Source: Notamacropus eugenii (Eukaryota; Chordata; Mammalia; Diprotodontia; Macropodidae). From it: 64,000 nt of DNA. Below, piece after piece: positions 59,231-64,000 of the stretch (position 1 is its first letter; each line of letters begins with the position of its first letter). The stretch covers positions 260,859,008 through 260,923,007 of the forward strand of contig NC_092872.1 of NCBI RefSeq assembly GCF_028372415.1, in the 5' to 3' direction. Position numbers and translations under genes: made by a program. The notes beneath the pieces are model-generated. The model did not search any database. It was not told the origin of the DNA and worked only from the letters and a program-made list of their open reading frames with translations.

Positions 59231-60319
59231 TCATTCTTGTGTTTGAAAGTCAAATTTTCTTTTCAGCTCTGGTCTTTTCATCAAGAATGCTTGAAAGTCC
59301 TCTATTTCATTGAAAGACCATTTTTTCCCCTCAAGTATTATACTCAGTTTTGCTGGGTAGGTGATTCTTGGTTTTAGTCCTAGTTCCTTTGATTTCTGGA
59401 ATGTCATATTCCATGCCCTTCGATCCCTTAATGTAGAAGCTGCTAGATATTGTCTTATCCTGATTGTATTTCCATAATACTTGAATTGTTTCTTTCTAGC
59501 TGCTTGCAATATTTTCTCCTTGACCTGAGAACTCTGGAATTTGGCCACAATGTTCCTAGGAGTTTCTCTTTTTGGGTCTCTTTCAGGCGGTGTTCTGTGG
59601 ATTCCTTGAATATTTATTTTGCCCTCTGGTTCTAGAATCTCAGGGCAGTTTTCCTTGATTATTTCATGGAAGATGATGTCTAGGCTCTTCTTTAGATCAT
59701 GGCTTTCAGGTAGTCCCCAAATTTTTAAATTGTCTCTCCTGAATCTATTTTCCAGGTCAGTTGTTTTTCCAATGAGATATTTCACATTATCTTCCATTTT
59801 TCCATTCTTTTGGTTTTGTATTGTGATATCATGCTTTCTCACAAAGTCCTTAGCCTCCATCTGTGCCATTCTAGTTTTGAAAGAACTATTTTCTTCAGTG
59901 AGCTTTTGAATCTCCTTTTCCATTTGGCTAATGCTGCTTTTGAAAGCATTCTTCTCCTCATTGGCTTTTTGAACCTCTTTTGCCAATTGAGTTAGGCTAG
60001 TTTTCAAGGTGTTAATTTCTTCAACATTTTTTTGGTTCTCCTTTAGCAGGGAGCTGATCTGCTTTTCATGCTTTTCTTTCATCTCTCTCATTTCTCTTCC
60101 CAGTTTTTCCTCCACCTCTCTAACTTGATTTTCAAAATTCTTTTTGAGCTCTTCCATGGCCTGAGCCCATTGGGTGGGCTGGGACACAGAATCCTTGATT
60201 TCTGTGTCTTTGCCTGATGGTAAGCATTGTTCTTCCTCATCAGAAAGGAAGGGAGGAAATGCCTGTTCTCCAAGAAAGTAACCTTCTATGGTCTTATTTC
60301 TTTTCCCTTTTCTGGGCAT
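59231..60319 (-). CDS. HAL1/L1 ORF1 RNA-binding protein, intact 362 residues
   Basis: L1 ORF1p coats L1 RNA as a trimer and acts as a nucleic-acid chaperone in the cytoplasmic ribonucleoprotein. This frame is unbroken from MPRKGKRNKTIEGYFLGEQ to the stop after FDFQTQE. Layout: a basic and acidic N-terminal tail (1-50), a heptad-rich coiled coil (about 55-150, beginning MEELKKNFENQVREVEEKL), an RRM (about 190-275, with DNLKIWGLPESHD and NIVAKFQSSQVKEKIL), and a C-terminal domain (about 280-345, with the RITYPAKLS signature). It is slightly longer than the 338 residues of human ORF1p. The ATG context and the two sister copies support this start. Expression would rely on the element's own 5' UTR promoter, and mobilisation on an ORF2 protein from a separate L1. 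Confidence 0.85.
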   Translation of the reverse strand: MPRKGKRNKTIEGYFLGEQAFPPFLSDEEEQCLPSGKDTEIKDSVSQPTQWAQAMEELKKNFENQVREVEEKLGREMREMKEKHEKQISSLLKENQKNVEEINTLKTSLTQLAKEVQKANEEKNAFKSSISQMEKEIQKLTEENSSFKTRMAQMEAKDFVRKHDITIQNQKNGKMEDNVKYLIGKTTDLENRFRRDNLKIWGLPESHDLKKSLDIIFHEIIKENCPEILEPEGKINIQGIHRTPPERDPKRETPRNIVAKFQSSQVKEKILQAARKKQFKYYGNTIRIRQYLAASTLRDRRAWNMTFQKSKELGLKPRITYPAKLSIILEGKKWSFNEIEDFQAFLMKRPELKRKFDFQTQE

Positions 60320-61011
60320 TTTCCCAGCCAGTGACTTGACCTCTGAATATTCTCCTCACACCCACCTCACCTCCTGATCCTCCCAGCCAGCGTTTGGGGT
60401 CTGAGATTCAAATGCTGCTTCCCGCCTTAGGGCTTTTGGTGGGGGCAGGGCTGCTATTCAGTGTGAGAATTAAGTTCAGATGGTCAGGTCGGGGCAGGGC
60501 AGCCTCTCAGGCTCAGTTCCCTCAGGGGGTTTATGCACAGACCTTCCACAATGGATTCAGGCTCCCGCCCGCTTGGGGAGCCCTGGTCTGCAGCCGCCTC
60601 TCAGCTTCTACCTCCCGGGGGGCCCGAGCCATGGGGGCACCCCACTCCCCTCTCGACCCGCCAAAGAGACTCTCTCACCGACCCCCGTCACCTGTGGGCG
60701 GAGGGACTTGTGTGGCCGCTGGAGATCCCGTCCCTGAAGCCTGCTTGGATCTTTTCCTCTGGGTGCCACGGCCGCGGCAGGGCTGCGCTCAGCTCCCAGT
60801 CCCGGCGCCCAGTCCGCAGTGTGAAGGACCCCCCGCGAGAGGTTTGCAGGTCCCTCTGGAACAGAAATCTCCCTCGCTCCAACGCCCCGTGGCCTCTGGG
60901 TGCAGAACTCGCCGTGAGTTACTTCCCTATAGCCGTTCTATGGGTTCCGGGTTCGGAGCTATGTGTATGTGCGTCTTTCTACTCCGCCCTGTGCGTCTTT
61001 CTACTCCGCCC
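60320..61011 (-). promoter_or_regulatory. CpG-rich 5' UTR and presumed internal promoter of HAL1 copy 3
   Basis: This stretch is far richer in G, C and CpG than the DNA around it. L1 5' UTRs carry an internal RNA polymerase II promoter. It begins with two exact copies of a 22-base unit (60969-60990 and 60991-61012 on the plus strand, gtgcgtctttctactccgcc plus ct). The plus-strand frames of up to 211 codons across it are antisense by-products. Confidence 0.65.
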
Positions 61012-61020
61012 TGGATTTTC

Positions 61021-62145
61021 AAAATATGATTAAATGATGGAGGTTGTATCATGTATTTTAAAGAAAGGTCAGGAATTTCAGTGTATGTTTATATGTGTTT
61101 GTCAAATCCTTTTGGCTCTCTTCAGCTTTTGCTTACTGGTGGATTCCTGTACAAGCTTTTATGTTTTTCATAGCGGTCCTCTCTGTTCATACATTTTAAC
61201 CAAAGACTGGTACTAGACTGGTAAGGACAATTGGTTTGTTTTCGTTCCAAAGCAAAGTTGTGACCACCAATGAGTTTTTCAAATGTACAGACATGTAACA
61301 AAAATCCAAAGATGAGAAGCAGGTGATAATGGAGATATTACCTCATACTGTGACTATTTTCCTAGCAGAACATGAACATTTTGAGCAATCTTTGAACTTT
61401 ATTCTTTGACTGAAAGTGATCAACAGGCAATGCATTATAGGTTCAAGTTGATCACTGGTTCAACCTAGACTACTGATATACTAAAAATAGATACAAGTAT
61501 TAATGCCTATTTCAGAAAACATTAAAAATGTCTGCTTTTTTCTTTTAATTTTTTTGGGGAAAAAATACAGCTAATTAGAAAATAAGAATTTTGCTGACAC
61601 TTCACATATTACAGACAGCTGACATAGCCATTTAAATATTTCACTTCAGTGTTAAGGATGTTAAACATAAACCTCTTTTGGAAACCAGTTGCCCTTTAAC
61701 AACAAAGACAGCTATAAGAACTATATCTTTCATCCTTGGCATAAAAGGATTTTCATTCCTGAGGTGGATTTCTGTAGGATTACAAAGACAATTGAACACA
61801 GGGAAAGCCTAGTGGGTTTAGAATGTGAAGAGATATCTTGACAGTTATTTCCTTAATACCTCAGTGACCTTAGATACCCACCCTGCATAAAGCATGTAGA
61901 TGATCTCTGAAGTTCCTTCCATCTCTAGATCCTATGGTCTTGAAAGAATAAGCTTAGATTCTCTCCTGGAAGGATTTCTTGGTTTTCTTGGAGAAGGGAC
62001 AGGAACTACACATTAGTTACCTGGGAAATAAAGAGGGTGACTTAATTTTAACTGAAGAGACACCTGTGAGGTGGCCACTCTCTCAGTGAACTTTCCAGGG
62101 GTGCTGGTGTAGTTGTCTGTAGTGGCCTGAGCACAGAGTGGGGTC
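61021..62145. other. Non-coding stretch next to the CpG island
   Basis: Single-copy-looking DNA resuming directly after the HAL1 target site ('aaaatatgattaaatgatgg'). An MIR-like 3' end lies at 61880-61940. No gene. Confidence 0.45.
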
Positions 62146-62149
62146 AGGA

Positions 62150-62270
62150 GGGTGGGGCCCCCATACATGCTTTGCTGTGTGACCCTGGGTAAGTCACTTC
62201 CCCCCATTTGCCTCAGTTTCCCAATGTGTTAATAACAGCACCTACGTTATATACACACTAGCTATCATCA
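62150..62270 (+). repeat. MIR-like SINE piece
   Basis: 'gctgtgtgaccctgggtaag', 'tcacttccccccatttgcct', 'cagtttcccaatgtgttaat', 'acagcacctacgttatata'. Confidence 0.65.
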
Positions 62271-62379
62271 TGCCTCAGCCCTCCCTGTCTGCTGAACTGT
62301 TGGCACGACCTGCTCTTGACTCACAGCAGTCTTGTAAGGGCCCCACTTTTGTGCTCCCCATTTTAGTGGAGGGAAATTT

Positions 62380-62600
62380 TGTGGAATTGGATTTAGGGGT
62401 CAAAGGGCCCGGGTTCTGGGGAGCTCCGCGGGGGGCACCTGCCCGGGACACGGGTTAACTGCGTCACCTTGGATGGGTCACGTCTCCTCACCTGTAAAAT
62501 GGGGATACTCGCAGCGGCGCCTCCCTCCCACCGGGTCAGATACTCTGTACAGAGCGCTATGGAGATGCGGGCCGTTATCCCCTGGAGGAGTTCTCTGTAA
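62380..62600 (+). repeat. SINE remnant inside the CpG island
   Basis: The MIR/tRNA-SINE skeleton is visible ('gtcaaagggcccgggttctg', 'gcgtcaccttggatgggtca', 'ctcctcacctgtaaaatggg', 'gatactcgcagcggcgcc'), yet the copy is full of CpGs. A second remnant lies at 62835-62945 ('gagaccccgggttcaaatgt', 'gtgtagccttggcaaattca'). Confidence 0.6.
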
Positions 62601-63073
62601 AGTGGGGGGAGGGGCCCCGCCTGCTCGCAAACCCACGCTTCTAAACAAACTTCCAGCAAGACCCGCGAAGGGCCCCGCCACGGCCGCGTCTAGGACGCAC
62701 GCCCTCTGCGCCTTCTCCCGGGCGGGGGAGGGGCAAGGTGACGCCCCTCCCCCCTAGAGCCCCGCCTCCCCACGAGGAAGCCGGGAAGAAAGTGCTTCCG
62801 GAAGCTCTCCCCTCAGAAATCTCAAGTTATGGCAGGTTGGAAGGAGTTCAGGCTGTGCAGCCGGAGACCCCGGGTTCAAATGTCATCTCGGACCGCCAGG
62901 GGCCGGTGTGTAGCCTTGGCAAATTCACTTCTCGAAAAGAAAAATCGAACTGGAGGAAGTTGCTGGCCGGCCCTTTCAGGGCTGGCGCTAGGACCCAGAA
63001 GACCAGTACCTGCCTTGAATTCTCCCCCCTCGGCTTTCGGTTCCCACCTCTGACTCGAGGAGAGAGTAGGCGC

Positions 63074-63085
63074 CACGCATGCGCC
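63074..63085 (+). promoter_or_regulatory. NRF1-type site
   Basis: The word cacgcatgcgcc fits the palindromic NRF1 consensus (GCGCATGCGC) very well. A second, weaker version, cgcgcaggcgcg, lies at 63170-63181. Confidence 0.55.
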
Positions 63086-63220
63086 TGGGCGTCCTGGGCC
63101 GGCCCTTCCCCCCCACCTCCTTCCTTCGGGTGGGGAGAGGAAGAGAGGGGGCGGGCCTTTGCGATCTTCCGCGCAGGCGCGTGGGGGCGAGGGAGTGAGC
63201 GGGAGCGCGCCCCTCCGCTC

Positions 63221-63227
63221 ACTTCCG
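63221..63227 (+). promoter_or_regulatory. ETS-family site
   Basis: acttccg is the reverse of the CGGAAGT core bound by GABPA and other ETS factors. It lies a little upstream of the presumed first exon, the usual position in CpG-island promoters. Confidence 0.5.
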
Positions 63228-63359
63228 CCCGGCCGGGGCTCCGGCCCCACCCTCCCTGGCTCTCCTCCCCCTCCTCTCCCTCCCCGGGCTCCCCGCCCCT
63301 CTCCCTCCCGGCCCTGCCCTCCTCGCTGCTCTCTCCTCCCCCTCCTCTCCTCCCTCCCC

Positions 63360-63611
63360 CATCTCCATCCGGGTCGCTGGGGCTGGCTCGGGACTGGACG
63401 GCGGCGGCAGCGGCGGCTCCTCTCCTCGCTCTCTCCTCGACTGCTCGGCGCCCCCCACGCCCGCGCCGCCGGGGGAGGGGATCTGCGAAAGTTTCCCCGC
63501 TGCCGCGGGCGGCGACTGGAACCGCGGCTGCGGCCGCGACGACGGAGGAGCGGCCTCGAGAGGGGCCGAGCCTCGCGCTCCGGGGCTCCGCTGCCCTCCC
63601 TGCGGAGCCGG
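63360..63611 (+). other. HERC4: Non-coding first exon, presumed HERC4 exon 1
   Basis: The right edge is fixed by a strong splice donor, CCGG|GTGAGT, with the GT at 63612-63613. The left edge (start of transcription) cannot be read and may lie anywhere from about 63230 to 63400. No ATG occurs between 63373 and 63611, so the exon is 5' UTR, with a short CGG-type run at about 63399-63417. The large open frames across it on both strands come from the lack of stop codons in GC-rich DNA. Confidence 0.6.
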
Positions 63612-64000
63612 GTGAGTGCGGCCCCGCCAGGGGAGGGGGAGGGGGCCGGGCGGGGCCGGACTGGAGGCCCACGGGCTCTCCCCCTACCCCCTTCTCTGGC
63701 GCGGCCTCAGTTTACATCTCTGTAAAACGCGGTGCTGGCCCCGGGGCTCCTCAGTCTCTCAGTCGAGGACATTTCCTGGGAGAGTCACTTCACTTTTCGG
63801 GGCCTCGGCTGAAAACGGGGCCACCCTCCCGGACTGGGATCGCCCTCGGAGCCTCCCTTCTCGGGCCCGGGGGCGGGGCCCCTCCCCCTCCTGGCTCTTG
63901 GGGTCCCCCGCCTCTGGGAGGTGAGGCATCCCTACGGCTTCTCTCTCCCGCGGGGGTCTGTGTCTGGGGGGGGGGCCAACCCCGGACAGCTTCCCTTCTG
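63612..64000 (+). other. HERC4: Start of intron 1, presumed HERC4
   Basis: GC-rich intron start. It contains SINE-like words ('cctcagtttacatctctgta' at 63706 and 'gagagtcacttcacttttcg' at 63781), which suggest further old SINE material inside the island. The second exon is beyond the window. Confidence 0.5.

Larger units (their letters stand above)
58196..61020 (-). mobile_element. Half-L1 (HAL1-type) element, copy 3, full length and least decayed
   Basis: The target duplication tggattttc lies at 61012-61020 on the right and 58196-58204 on the left. The original left copy is now at 55305-55313 because copy 2 later duplicated it. On the minus strand the element has two tandem 22-base 5' ends (61012-60969), a CpG-rich 5' UTR of about 0.7 kb, an intact ORF1, and 1 kb of 3' UTR. 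It ends in an A tail (58250-58240), 20 bases of foreign sequence and a second A tail (58219-58205). There is no ORF2. The many surviving CpGs and the intact frame suggest it is the youngest lineage of the three. Confidence 0.85.
62380..63960 (+). promoter_or_regulatory. HERC4: CpG-island promoter, presumed HERC4
   Basis: GC content and CpG density jump here and stay high to near the window end, the mark of a housekeeping promoter that is unmethylated in the germ line. There is no TATA box. Recognisable sites upstream of the probable start are two NRF1-type sites, an SP1 box (ggggcggg, about 63148-63155) and an ETS site. Gene order (divergent from MYPN) points to HERC4, which encodes a HECT-type ubiquitin ligase with RCC1-like repeats. 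No coding sequence of that gene lies in the window. Confidence 0.75.

Noticed and set aside
60394..61029. 211-codon plus-strand frame
   Set aside because: It is antisense to the CpG-rich 5' UTR of HAL1 copy 3, has no domain, and runs past the element's end.
62848..63672. 274-codon open frame on the minus strand across the CpG island
   Set aside because: It is low-complexity (Gly, Arg, Pro, Glu rich) and arises because GC-rich DNA has few stop codons. It overlaps the promoter and first exon of a plus-strand gene.
63159..63725. 188-codon open frame on the plus strand across exon 1
   Set aside because: Same GC effect. It reads through the strong splice donor at 63612 into the intron and has no domain.

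Overview
The window looks like a piece of a marsupial nuclear genome, AT-rich over most of its length. Three things support this: short interspersed elements (SINEs) with a tRNA-like head and an RTE-like tail, L1 and half-L1 elements of a marsupial look, and two protein-gene anchors. At the left edge (107-1018, minus strand) is the first coding exon of myopalladin (MYPN). At the right edge (about 62.4-64.0 kb, plus strand) is a strong CpG-island promoter with a non-coding first exon and a clear splice donor. In human 10q21, MYPN and HERC4 lie head to head and are transcribed apart, so the right-hand promoter is most simply HERC4. That name rests on gene order only. I cannot name the species.

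The roughly 62 kb between the anchors holds no other protein gene that I can support. It is MYPN intron 1 (probably with a non-coding MYPN first exon near 19.75-20.06 kb, a guess from motifs) followed by intergenic DNA. It is filled with repeats of many ages: MIR-like and tRNA-like SINEs, L2 and CR1/L3-like LINE remnants (one with a recognisable reverse transcriptase), an RTE remnant, old L1 fragments, hAT and mariner DNA transposons, LTR-like pieces, and microsatellites.

The most informative part is a set of L1-like elements that carry ORF1 but no ORF2 (half-L1, HAL1 type). One full-length copy lies on the plus strand at 24016-27050 with a perfect 16-base target-site duplication. Two more lie in tandem on the minus strand at 55303-61020. 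The innermost copy has an unbroken 362-residue ORF1. The shared target sites let the insertion order be read: copy 3 first, then copy 2 into its tail junction. Copy 3 carries a 20-base 3' transduction between two A-tails and a duplicated 22-base 5' terminus. Copies 2 and 3 share a 399-base block with no differences, while both sides differ by several percent to about ten percent, which looks like gene conversion. A fourth, much older relative lies at 38678-40520.

Other small signals include two places where an A-tail alone seems to have been inserted with a target-site duplication (11025-11064 and 23144-23186), an LTR-like insertion splitting an older repeat (30972-31424), and SINE remnants inside the HERC4-side CpG island that keep many CpGs. 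I found no CRISPR array, operon, functional RNA gene or new defence-type system. This is ordinary vertebrate chromosome with an unusually readable retrotransposon history.
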